Assembly (NCBI GenBank): GCA_023653785.1
Contig: JAMKCH010005384.1
Coordinates: forward strand, 124,001-188,000
Origin: Ophioderma brevispina
Taxonomy: Eukaryota; Echinodermata; Ophiuroidea; Amphilepidida; Ophiodermatidae
Direction of reading: 5' to 3'
DNA: 64,000 nt
A program made the position numbers and the translations under genes. Positions 1-13,745 of this stretch are shown one piece after another. Each line of letters starts with the position of its first letter. The first letter of the stretch is position 1. Below the pieces are notes generated by a model. It did not search any database and had not been told where the DNA came from. It saw only the letters and a list, made by a program, of their open reading frames with translations.

Positions 1-1026
1 CTCCAACATACCTTGTTTATCACCAAGCGAAGGAATCCTCAACAGTAAAACACTAAAAATAAGGTGTTTGCATAGGAGGTCAATAGTTTAACTTGGCCAG
101 GCCTGTATGCGGAGAATACAAAAGAATCACCTGCAGAAATATCGGAAATGTGCAGGTGAACCTCAAGGGGGTGAAGCCCATTCAAAACCAGTCGTCCGTG
201 CTGGGCGCTGACATCTTGAATATTGCACGGAATAATTATTAGTTTGGGTGCTTGTATACACACATAATGTCAATTCGATACAAACAATCCGGCAAAATAT
301 CAGTTGTTGGATGTTGGGTGCTATTGGGTGGTTAAATTTTGTCCTACCCATGGCCACACAACGAATGAAATGACACGTCAGTCGTCTTGATTTAAATAAA
401 CCGCCTCAATGAATACATCTTTTCACCTAAGCGCGCCTAAGCACCTAAGCGAGTGAGTATCTGAGCACAATGATCCAGGTACACTATTATTAAACCTGGC
501 CACCTCTAACACATACATCAATTTGTATCACTACCGATTAGTGTATATGCAAAGCGGCACCCACAGTATGTGGAAGAAGCGAAGGCAGCCATTGCTTTCT
601 ATTGTTGGTACTCTATGTTTTCTTTGTGGTCGGCAAAACATGCGAGACGATGAATTTCTAAAGATGACGTAACGTTTTGCCTCTCTATCTATATAAAACC
701 TCTTTGGTGAACCTCCTGCATGTATTGTTGTGTATCTTTGCATGCTCGGATGATCTGAAGGGCAAACAAAAGTCCATACAGCATAATTTATCTTGCGTGA
801 AGAGACCCTATGCTGGCAGAAATATGACAAAATATTTGGCTGTTCTTTTTTAGTTCCTGTTGTTTTTAAACGTTTTTCAGTAACACTAATGTACGCTATA
901 CACAGACAAAAATGCTTCCATAGGGCTGAACATAACGTTGCCAGTACACACTTTTCTCTTGACCATTACATTAGCTTGTTGGAGACTTGACAATGTTTAG
1001 CATGTTCAGGAACGAAAAGCAAATGA
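1..1026 (+). repeat. Partial copy (copy 0) of the large tandem unit
   Basis: This stretch matches 27410-27870 and 13890-14290, and more loosely 39150-39360 and 45940-46370, in the same order and orientation. Landmarks shared by the copies include a 'caccaagcgaaggaat' block, 'gcataggaggtcaatag', and a 'ccctatgctggcagaaatatg' block. Homology stops near 1026, after 'acgaaaagcaaatgac'. It is interrupted by a MITE at 164-706 that the other copies lack. The left end is cut by the window edge, so the array may extend upstream. No coding capacity is visible. Confidence 0.85.
164..706. mobile_element. hAT-like MITE, 543 bp, with 8-bp target duplication
   Basis: The insertion is defined against copies of the same unit that lack it; copy 2 has the uninterrupted target 'gtgaacct' at 27563-27570. 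Here 'gtgaacct' occurs at both 156-163 and 707-714, a perfect 8-bp duplication. The ends are short imperfect inverted repeats: CAAGGGGG at the left and CCTCTTTG at the right (reverse complement CAAAGAGG). An 8-bp duplication with a CA-rich-G terminus is typical of hAT elements. There is no transposase frame, so the element is non-autonomous. The superfamily is inferred; the insertion itself is directly seen. Confidence 0.8.
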
Positions 1027-1388
1027 CAAGCAAATCATGAAGCCAGTAATGTGTGTTTCCTGGAGGAATATAAACAGTTTCCTGATTTTATTGTTATATG
1101 AACGATTATGCCTCAAAAAGGCCCCAACTTGGAAATTCCAAAATCCGATAAAATTATCAAAATGTTTAATAAAACATAGACCTTTATCTGTACCAAAAAA
1201 TTGGAGGTTCCAAATTTTAATGATTAAAGTCGTTATTTCAAGGGATGTAGATGATCTTCAGCCAAATCACTTGGAATTTGATTTGGGTATGTGTGTTGTG
1301 TGTGTGTGTGTGGGGGGGGGGGGTGCGAACTGCGGTTGTTGGGTGCGGGTATGGGAATTTTATGGGTATGATATGTGTGTAGGTGTGG

Positions 1389-4883
<3,495 letters not shown>

Positions 4884-5352
4884 AGGTACGCAGGATGTTT
4901 AGGTAATTGCGTATCATCTACCAGAACAGAGAAAGATTTACTTAAACGGAGTCGTATTGACATACCTCTGAACAAATGAAGTATACAGTTTTAGGAAACA
5001 ACATTTTGCAGTAACCACATCAATGATCGAAATGATAATAAACAACATTGCTTTGGAGTGAATATGACTGAGAATACGTTTGTCTTACTAGATTTTACTG
5101 CTGTCTAGACCAGCTCTACTAGGTACGCAGGATGTTTGGGTAATTGCGTATCATCTACCAGAACAGAGAAAGATTTTCTTAAACAGAATCGCATTGACAT
5201 ACCCCTGAACAAATGAAGTACACAGTTTTAGGAAACAACATTTTGCAGTCACCACATTAATGATCGAAGTGATAATAAACAACATTGCTTTGGAGTGAAT
5301 ATGACTGAGAATACTTTTGTCTTACTAGATTTTACTGCTGTCTGGACTAGCT
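4884..5352 (+). repeat. 237-bp tandem duplication, two copies
   Basis: The block starting 'aggtacgcaggatgttt' at 4884 begins again at 5121, directly abutting. The two copies (4884-5120 and 5121-about 5352) differ at roughly a dozen positions, or about 95% identity by eye. The second copy loses similarity near 5352 ('agctctc'). No reading frame runs through both copies. Confidence 0.95.
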
Positions 5353-5679
5353 CTCTTTTATGTTAAGGTTTTCATAGAACAACAAATAGGGGGAAACAAA
5401 TTCCAAGGCCAGGTTTGTTTTATGCATGGTTGGTACAAACCAATGATTACAATTTTTCACCAGATCATATCTTAAAATCCTGCCAATCAAAATGAACCAA
5501 AATTACACACAGGATTAATTCAATACTCTACTCTTAAACATGTTGTTGACCAAGCAGTTGTAAAACTGACACAACAGTGAAATGCGCTAACATAGAAGCA
5601 TTTGCTGTATCAGATGTCATGGGCCTGGAAATTTCAGCAAGGTAGAGCTGTTAAGCATAATGAAATGATGGTGATGTAA
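5353..5679. other. Short single-copy stretch
   Basis: Nothing recognisable on either strand. It ends at the target-site duplication of the neighbouring SINE. Confidence 0.6.
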
Positions 5680-5688
5680 CTTCCATTC

Positions 5689-6182
5689 TGTCGTTCGTTC
5701 GTGTTCACAAGTCATTCGTAATGTTGTGGTGGTTTGTCGGATTGTTCAATGTGTAGCTGATCCGGGGCCGCGTGTATCTATGATACGGACGCTCCCAACA
5801 TGGCCGCGTTTGTTTTTGAAACGTGGCGGATTGGGAACAGTGCAGGGGTTTACCCACCCTAAACTTATCGCACTGACTGCGATTTACATATACAGTTGTG
5901 ACGCTCTGTACACGGGATCGACGGCTCCTGACTTCTTAAACGCCCCTCCGAAGGGACGGGGATGCTTCCTGATTCACTTTGCCCATCAAGTGAACCATGA
6001 GGGAGAGCGGTATTCTGTATTTAACTTCTAATAGCGTCTGTTATACAGATTAAATCCAGAATTGAGCACCCGAGTGAATCCCAGAAAGTGGCCCCCACCG
6101 GGATCGAAACCGGGATTTTGTTTTGGTTGGTATATTTGCGCCATAGGCAAGCACCCTAACCACTAGACCACGCTTCTCCCAC
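5689..6182 (-). mobile_element. tRNA-derived SINE with target duplication
   Basis: On the minus strand the element begins with a tRNA-like head. An RNA polymerase III A box, TGGTCTAGTGG, reads from 6170 back to 6160, and a B box, GGTTTCGATCC, from 6111 back to 6101. The body follows, with a GC-richer segment containing 'ccttcggaggggcg' (about 5941-5955) and 'gatcccgtgtacagagcg' (5902-5919). This CTTCGG...GGGCGTTTAA...CCCGTGTA layout resembles the body of tRNA-SINEs I know from marine invertebrates such as the sea-urchin SURF type. The 3' end carries a short ACGA repeat tail (5689-5705 as seen from the plus strand). A 9-bp direct repeat, 'cttccattc', flanks it at 5680-5688 and 6183-6191. It is a dispersed retroelement, not a functional tRNA gene: the anticodon arm does not lead into a normal variable loop. 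Confidence 0.85.
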
Positions 6183-6191
6183 CTTCCATTC

Positions 6192-7498
6192 ATATTGTGG
6201 TCCACCATGTGCTTGGAAGTATTCAGTGATGTTCCCAGGTTTTAATGTGTCTTGGGGGAGATGTTTCCACCCTTCCGGGGCTGCTGTGAGGTGTGCCAAC
6301 ATTAACAGCGCGAATCTGCTTGCCGACACCAACTCGTTCAAGCTATTCACAGTTGCTCAATGGATCAAGTTTCGGGGAGCAAGAGAACCATGGTAACACT
6401 CAGTGTTTGCTCGTCTAGGAACGTGTTGTTAAGCTGAGCCAGGGGCCTGGCATTGTCATTGAACTGTTGACATCGATGTCAGCGCAATTTTTACTCCTGT
6501 GTCCACTGGTGCCAACTGCGTCGTCATGAATGTTTTTAGAGTAGAGTATCGAAGTAATCCGTGTGGCCATTTTGGTCATTTTGATGGGCAGGATTTTAAG
6601 ATTGACCTGGGAAAAATTAAAAAGTTTCCTTTTGTGTTCAGTTTACTTCCATTAATTCTAATACCGATGATGCTCGCTTTCACAGACACTCGTATTCCGC
6701 ATGAAAGCGGATCTAGAATCCAAAAGACAGGGGAACTCATGCCATTGATAATATACAAGGAGAATCCTCAAAAGACAAGCCAGGCCTATCCAAATTCGAT
6801 TAGCTAATTTGCATGCGACTGTTATTCTTGCGCAATTAAATCGAAAATTTCGATTTCACGTCGCGATGTTAACAAGACAGAAACTTTGGCAAGCTGTAAT
6901 CTGATTGACTATTTTGCGTTTTTACTTTTAGTATATTACCGATACGATTTTTAAGTCTGAACATTTTCATTTAAAAGAAATAAAATAAACTGGTTGTTTA
7001 GACTGAAGATTGAAGATAATTATTTGCAGTGAGACAGCAGGTCACACTGGCATGTTTTATTTCAATTTTCCCATTTTTAAAAATTAAGTAATCACTTAGA
7101 TGTTATATATAGCGTGGCCATCGGTCATAAAAAGCCTTTATTTAAATTTCAAGATTTGTCATCCAGGAGTGTGAGATGATTTTGTGGCAGACAGATCAAT
7201 AACATGAAGGAATTCCGAGCGGGGGTACTTTGAAAGCTAAGAGTATATTTGTAGTAGTAAGATTGGGTGGCATTAATGCGGATTCAACAGCTGAAAAGAA
7301 AGAAAGGTAAGAAAGAACATTTAAGAACGTGAAAGCCTCAATAAGATATGCCCTTAGGTCTATTACGCCCCTCAGGACAGGTCTACAACACCTTAGTTTC
7401 ACGAAATGTATTAGACCTCAACGGAAACAAGGCAGGAGTTAAGGCCAGCACGGATAACGGAAACCGGAACCCACGCCAGGAAACGTATAGCTAAGCTT
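6192..7498. other. Single-copy non-coding DNA
   Basis: No recognisable gene or element. Frames of up to 102 codons (6499-6807, plus strand) have no identifiable domain. A short GAAA-rich patch near 7293-7318 precedes the longer purine tract. Confidence 0.55.
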
Positions 7499-7803
7499 GT
7501 AAGAACGGGAAAGGAGAAGGTTTGAAAAGACGAGAGGAAAGACAAGAAAGGGAAAAGAAAGAAAGAAAGCAAAGCTGTATGTAAGGTAAAAAAGAAATAG
7601 TAGAAAGTAAGAAGAGATAAGAAAGAAAGAAGAAAGTAAAACAAAGAAAGTAAGAAAGTAAAGAAGGGAAAGAGAAAGACAGAAGTAAAAAAAGGAAAAG
7701 TAAAGAAAGTAAGAAAGAAAGCAAGAACGAAGAAAGAAGAACGAAAGAAAGAAAAAGAAACCGAAAAACAAGACAGTAAGGAAAGAAAAGAAAGATAGAG
7801 AAC
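7499..7803. repeat. Purine-rich GAAA/GTAA-type tract
   Basis: About 300 bases of almost pure purine on the plus strand, built from imperfect GAAA, GTAA and AGAA units. The Phe/Leu/Ser-rich reading frames on the minus strand (104-125 codons) are products of this composition and not membrane proteins. Long purine-pyrimidine asymmetric tracts can adopt triplex structure. Confidence 0.95.
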
Positions 7804-8781
7804 ATTTTTCTGTCATCGTTATCGTGTTTTTATTTGTTTTGTTTTAGAGTTTGTTTTATTTTATGTGATTGTATAATACGAAGCAAAATGCCTTGTTGTT
7901 TCATGCAGTGTAGTTTCATGTTTTAAACAACGTTTTTTCTAATCTTATGGCAAACTCCAGCTCTAATACACTTGCAGAATACTTTCCCGCTTTGCCTTTG
8001 TAATTTGACCCGACTGATGTACTCCAATTTTCAATGAATTGGTTTCTGGATGAAAAAATCAGAGATTCTTGGGAATGAACGGGGGGTTAATTCCATTGCT
8101 TTCTTCTGGAATTATTGAAAATACTAGTACTAAGTTTATAGCCATGGTGGCACGTCGCATTATAATGAAGGGTTAGGGCGCGGTTTACTGGAATGTTACG
8201 TTTAAATCGGTATTTGATCTAGTGATACACTATATATTCAATACGATTAAAAGTGTATTTTGATCCCAGCACCGTTGGAACATCTCCATTTCAAGAAAGC
8301 CATGTAAGTCTCAATTTCCATGGCACCGTTTAATACTAATTCACCAGGTGTAAATTTGAAAATACATACTTATGTTTTTGGATATGATTTTACGAACGCT
8401 CAACATATGTAAAAGTTATTTCGTGTGAATGCCTACACATGTCGAACATCATGAACTGTGTCCTTGGTGGGCGAGCAGATTGTAGATCATATCCACTATG
8501 AGACAAAACCGTTTCCTTTTGAAACCCATTCAGTAAATTTTATGCACAAGTGTATTTTCGACAATTCTATATTGAGTCATGATTATGACACCCAGAACAT
8601 GGGTGAAAATCATGTAATGCATATCATTATACAGTGCTGCTTACTGAACGTGTCTGATCTTTTGATCAGATTGCTATTGCGCGTATTTAGCCTACAGGGC
8701 TGTAATGGTGTGAAAATTTTACAATTAGAACAGGCCATCAATTGTTGGCTGATAATGTGTGTGAAAATTTCTTATCAATAG
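7804..8781. other. Single-copy non-coding DNA
   Basis: Nothing recognisable. A frame of 107 codons (8458-8781) shows no domain and ends inside the small tandem repeat that follows. Confidence 0.55.
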
Positions 8782-8911
8782 AACAGGCATCAATTGTCAG
8801 TTGACTATTGGTCAAAACACTGGTGCCACCAAATGAACAACGCCCAACAGGCATCAATTGCCAGTTGACTATTGGTCAAAACACTTGGTGGCCACCAAAT
8901 GAACAACGTTC
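8782..8911 (+). repeat. 64-66-bp tandem duplication
   Basis: Two adjacent copies, 8782-8845 and 8846-8911, both starting 'aacaggcatcaattg' and ending 'ccaccaaatgaacaacg'. A partial third copy ('aacaggccatcaattg') lies upstream near 8730. Copies differ at only a few positions and by a 2-base length change. Confidence 0.95.
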
Positions 8912-10043
8912 AAAACAATAATCTATTGGTATAAATAATCAGAGCAAATTCAGTACTGCCAAAATGCCGGCCCAATGACCGTCAGAGCGAAACGTTACTA
9001 CTGTTGTGACAAGCTCTAGGATTATTCTTGCATTCCAAGGACACAAGTGATAAAATAGCAGACGTGATCTACGTGCGCTGTGATAGTAACTTATAACATG
9101 TGAAAGATAGCCTCTTGTCAAACCTACACTAGCTTATTGCTCAGCGGGGAATAGCGATGTAGAGAGGGTAAAGCTCCTTTTCCCGTGATTAGTAAACCAA
9201 AGTTCTCTCCTTGTCTGAAGGGTTCACTAGGGAATCATTTTATCGTCGCCTATACCACTAACCTAAAGTAGCACAGTCCTATTACTACACAGGCACCACT
9301 TATTGATCCTACTCCCATGTTATTTGTGTGGAGCCCTCAAACATTAATTGGTGTAAAAGCCGATATGTCAAAATTTAAGGAGACCCGCGTTCCCCCGCCC
9401 GGGCTAATGCTAGCAACGGGTTCGCGTATGATAGTCAATCTCAACCTGTTGGAAGGTAACGTCAGGAGTGGCTCAAATGCTTGCGTAAGAAAGTAGGGGG
9501 GTAACAGACAAGTCAGGTCCCATTGAATGCAATGGACGTTTACCTTCTGTGCCCCCCTACTCGGAACTCCGCATTTAAGACAGTCAAACTATCCTTATTT
9601 TAATCATATGAACTCAACCAATATTGCAAAAACCATTTTTTATCCAATCGGAGCAACTTTAAATTGACCCCGGTAAAACTGAAGTTGACCCTTATTATTG
9701 ATTTTTGCTGTTTTTAGCCTATAACGCTGAAACTTTAGGCTGTACACAAACTATCCTTTTTCTGAATCCTTGAGGTTAGACACTAACATGGTGCGCTTTT
9801 CAACATTATTGGAATGAATTTACAAATGTGACCCCTGTACAAACTTTGTTTTGCCCCATCTCCTTAAGGCAAAAACCACTTGCGGCACTTAAGAATCACG
9901 TTTTCAGGTTTCCGGTCAGTCTGTCACATATTTAATCACATCAACCCGTTTGTACTTGAGATGTGGTACAAATAGTGTGCTAGCTCCAGGGCTAATGGGT
10001 TAAAAGCCGAGTTTGGGCAAATGCAAGTGTATATGACATAACT
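8912..10043. other. Single-copy DNA with one hairpin
   Basis: No gene recognised. An inverted repeat of AGTAGGGGGG (9492-9501) and CCCCCCTACT (9552-9561) gives perfect 10-bp arms around a 50-base loop. It is possibly part of a small unclassified mobile element, but I could not find its ends. Confidence 0.6.
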
Positions 10044-12277
10044 GAGTCCAGGTATATCAGGCAGTGTTCAATAATTATAACCGAGTCCCAGATCCCAGAC
10101 AGTTCAAACGTAACTGAGTTATATGTAGATCAAGCCAGTTTTCAATTCAGGGGTTTTTTACAACAACACCTACCTTGCATTTGCAATGCTCCAACACTTA
10201 TATCCTATAGCCTCCTTCAGGAGGCCACAAATTCTTTTCCTTGCTTAGCACATCTGCAGGGCCTTTTTGTTTTTGGATCATAATCTTCAAGGACCCCAAT
10301 TAACATTGCCTTTCTTCTTTCTTCTTTCAAACCATATACTAGGGACTTCATAATTACTGATGCGTCTCTAAATGGGACCTGGACTCCACAGTACTGTTGG
10401 TAGTAGGAGTGGCCTGCGCAGGAAGTTTTCCTACTTTAATTGAGGTACATCTCTCAAATTCACGGCTTGAGTCCATTCCTTGTAAATTCCGCAAAACGCA
10501 GTCGACAAATGTCTTCAGGGTTGTGGATAGTTTGAGCACTTGACCAAGATTGTAGCCGCGACATCTGTATTGGCTTTACGTGTGCTTGGACTGTGTCAAT
10601 TCTTGTTTTTTAGTTTGTGGACAGCATTCAGGGCTGCAATGTTTCTTGACTACATGGTACATGTAGTTGCGTCATACCAACGCAGCATATGGAGTGCGGA
10701 AAGACACTTTGTAAGCTCATCACCTAGCGGCATGAAGATACCGTGTAGTGATAATATTGACCTTTGCACTCCTGCGTTGCAAAAAAAGAGCTCTTTGAGG
10801 CCAATATCTCTCCAATTAGTACTAGTATAACAGACACACAAAGACACCCGCGTCCCCTGATATAAGCGTTGTGGATGTAGGTTCTAAACGTTGACTTAAA
10901 ATGTCTTGCATATCGGAATAATTATTATCCTGTCACAGCTTTCTCCACCTTGCAGTTAAGCGAAGGGATTGGAAAAGTACACCCAGGTGATACCCTCCAT
11001 GCCTGTTGTGATATTCCAAGGTATAGAAGTTTGTTGCCTTAGTAATTGGAAGTGAGCCACTCAATCAATGACAATGGAAAACTGTTGAGGAGCTACTCCA
11101 GCACAAGATCACCAATTCTGCATTCCTCTTGGTTAGCGATAATGGTTACTTGAGCTTGTGAGGTTGTAACCACTAATCGATAAATGAGGACCAGAAACCT
11201 TCCCACAAACCCACAAAGACATTCCATGACATTTTCTAGACATATGGTCAACAAAGCTGGGCACAATTGTGGTGCGATCCATGTTATTTTTTATACATAC
11301 AGAGAGGACAGCATCAAGAATGAAGAAAGAAGAAGAACAAGAAAGCCAATTTGAAACAAAATGTTTTTTCTTGATGTGATTTCACCAAACAAAAATGTCC
11401 CAGTGGAATTAAAGAACTTTTTGTGATCATTCATCAGCAATGTGATCATTCATCAGCAAAACCGCTTCAGACATTCTATGTTCAGTAGCTCAGTACCAAT
11501 AACCAAAGCAAAAACTTCTATACCTTGCTATGGTGTACGTTTTAGATCACTGTTAAAGACCTACATCCATAATGCTATCATCAGGTGACACATATGTCTT
11601 TGTGTGTCTCTTATACCACAACACAGTTAATTGGAAAAATCTTGGCCTCAAAAAGCTCTGGCTTGTTCGCAACTCAAGAGTGAAAAGATCGGTATCTGCG
11701 TGGCGCGGGGAGACAAGCTTATAGCGACTACAAACCTGCAGCCCTAAACGCTACCTGCAAACAAGAAAATTCTTCTCTGATCAAGAATTTTGACATCGTG
11801 TCCCAGGTAACAGAAAGTACAATACATGGTGGAAACATTCTTGGTCAAGTGCCCCAAACCATCAACAGACCTGAAGACGTTTAATGACCTGAATTTTGCT
11901 GCATTTTATAGCAATGACCACAAGGTGAACTTTGAGAGAACAGCTTAAATCTCAACATATATAAGAAAATATCACTACATCAACTGTGGGTCCAAGGCCA
12001 ATTAAGAGACGCATCCATAATTATTAATTCCTAGTCTTATGGTTTGAAAGCAGGGGCAATTTGCTAGTCCCTGATTGTGATCTCAAAACCCGAAGGCCTG
12101 CAAGATCCCTGCAAAAATTTGCGTCCTTGGCTATGATCAAGTGTGTCAAGTACTACAAAATGTAAGGCAGTTGATTGTTGTACTGAAAGAACATTGCCTG
12201 ATGTACCTGGACTCGGTTATATTATGAGCACTACCTGATATACCTGGATCGGTTATGAACACTGTCTGATACACCTT
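10044..12277. repeat. Large inverted duplication, arms about 0.8-1 kb
   Basis: The left arm (about 10044-11065) is repeated in reverse complement as the right arm (about 11480-12277), around a spacer of roughly 415 bp. Matching landmarks are 'ctttcaaaccata' with 'gatgcgtctct' (10325-10365 against 12003-12050), 'cacttgaccaaga' (10537 against about 11845), 'gctctttgaggccaa' (10788 against about 11650), 'gacacacaaagaca' (10833 against about 11600) and 'caaggtatagaagtttg' (11017 against about 11515). The left arm has about 110 bp (10905-11015) that the right arm lacks. Divergence is substantial, so the structure is old. I see no coding frame kept between the arms. It could be a foldback-type transposon or two facing copies of one dispersed repeat. 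Confidence 0.85.
12192..12277 (+). repeat. Short tandem motif at the end of the inverted arm
   Basis: A 31-36-bp motif of the form 'ctgatataccTGGatcggttatgaacac' recurs about three times (12195, 12232 and 12264). The inverse motif occurs at the outer end of the left arm (10044-10090). Arrays of this kind are common as subterminal repeats of DNA transposons. Confidence 0.7.
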
Positions 12278-13049
12278 GAATTTGTGGTACACATTCTAGT
12301 TTGTTTCTTGGATTCATATTAGCCTAGAAAAGAGAGAAGAGGGCCTGGCTAAGACACGTACTGTACGCACATGATGATAACCCCAACTGTTATGAATGAT
12401 ATATGGTATTGTTAATATTTTGTTAGTTGTACGGCAATTTTAAGATGATAGCGGTACTATTATATAATGTCAATTTCTATTGTGTTTTCACTTTTCAAGT
12501 AGCCTTAATAGAGCGCCATTTTGAATTTAAGTATTATCACAAATATTAACTGTCAGATATAATTTTATGTGGTCATTGAGATATTATTAATTAATTGTTT
12601 GATACGCTGGAGATGCTGGATTTGATTTATGGCAAATAAGAGACAATATATTGCCAATTTTGTAGATTTTAAATGTTTTGGCGGCCATTTTGGCTGCCAT
12701 CTTGGATTTGAAACATGTTAACAATATTAAAATACAATTTTTAAAAGATTTCTGTGTTACTTTATCTTAATATACCATTGTATCAACAAAAACTCAATTA
12801 TTTCGTTTATTCTAAGCGACCTTAAGAATCCTAGTAGGCTATTTAATTGCTTTTTGGCGGCCATTTTGAATTTGGCGAAAATCAGGTCTTTTGCCCCGGA
12901 TATCAATTTTGGCACATATCACAAGTTGTTCCTAGGGTTCATATTAGTCTAAAACAGTTGAGTTATCCTCTTCTAAATTAAGTGCATACATATCTTAGCT
13001 AGCTCCTCTACTAATACAAACAGTATAGGAACATATAATAATTATAAAC
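12278..13049. repeat. Degenerate repeats with GGCGGCCATTTT motifs
   Basis: The block near 12286-12330 ('attcatattagcctagaaaa') recurs in diverged form at 12911-12955 ('gttcatattagtctaaaac'), about 625 bp apart. 'ggcggccatttt' appears near 12680 and 12857, with a related 'agcgccattttgaattt' near 12512. This suggests an old tandem or dispersed repeat; no gene is visible. Confidence 0.5.
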
Positions 13050-13564
13050 ATGAACGTCTACATGCGTTGAAAAACTTCTCACTGGTAATTTTAAAATGCT
13101 ATTTGCAAGATATGAATCACCTCTGGGTTACTTATTATATTATCAAAGCAGTGCATCAGTTGTTTCTTTGACCCGTTCGATATATACCATTATCATTCAC
13201 AATTTTCTTGGTTTCATTTGCCAAAAAACCTATTACAATTTGTAATCGATTTTTCTCTGGTTTTCTGATATTACTTTTTGCTTAATTTCTTCATCCACCT
13301 GGCCGTATTCTTTGCGTTTCATCCTCCAAAGAGCTATTACCACATAAAACAATTTATTATAATTTCTCAGAGGAAATGGAGATTAATTACAATTCCCAGA
13401 AAGAGGTTAAACCTTTCTATAACTTGAGGCGCGAACAATAATTGTTTTATGCATGCAATTTCGGCTAAGAAGAAAGAACGTTTCGGAATATTATACAATT
13501 GGATCTATGATAATCTCAAAACTCGGAACCTATTCCGCCGGCAAGATTTGAACAGCTTTATGTG

Positions 13565-13745
13565 TAGCCTTTAAGTGCGTGAATTGCATTAGCGGAATTA
13601 ATGTTCAATGTTAGAAAGGTTACTCTGCCCTTTTGTATGCGCACACATTAAAGAGCTCAATACGCTAGTCGAGTAAAAAGTCGGTATTGTGGAAAGCCTG
13701 TTATCGAAGTAGCTCGAAGTTTGCCTCATAAATAATTCAATATTA
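13565..13745. repeat. Most conserved block of the tandem unit
   Basis: This segment is about 96-97% identical to 27091-27270 and 38832-39008, and more diverged in copy 4 (45625-45800), while neighbouring parts of the unit carry many more differences. On the minus strand it holds a 61-codon frame in copies 1 and 3, but in copy 2 that frame is shifted by an extra 7 bases near its start, and copy 4 breaks it. Between copies 1 and 3 the frame shows six amino-acid replacements and one silent change, which argues against it being a selected protein. Confidence 0.75.

Noticed and set aside
6075..6185. A tRNA gene on the minus strand
   Set aside because: The A and B boxes are present, but the anticodon arm and variable region do not fold as a tRNA, and a SINE body and target duplication surround it.
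7411..7816. Phe/Leu/Ser-rich frames resembling membrane proteins; the same at 32140-32458 and around 24700-24805
   Set aside because: They come from purine- or pyrimidine-rich simple repeats, not from genes.
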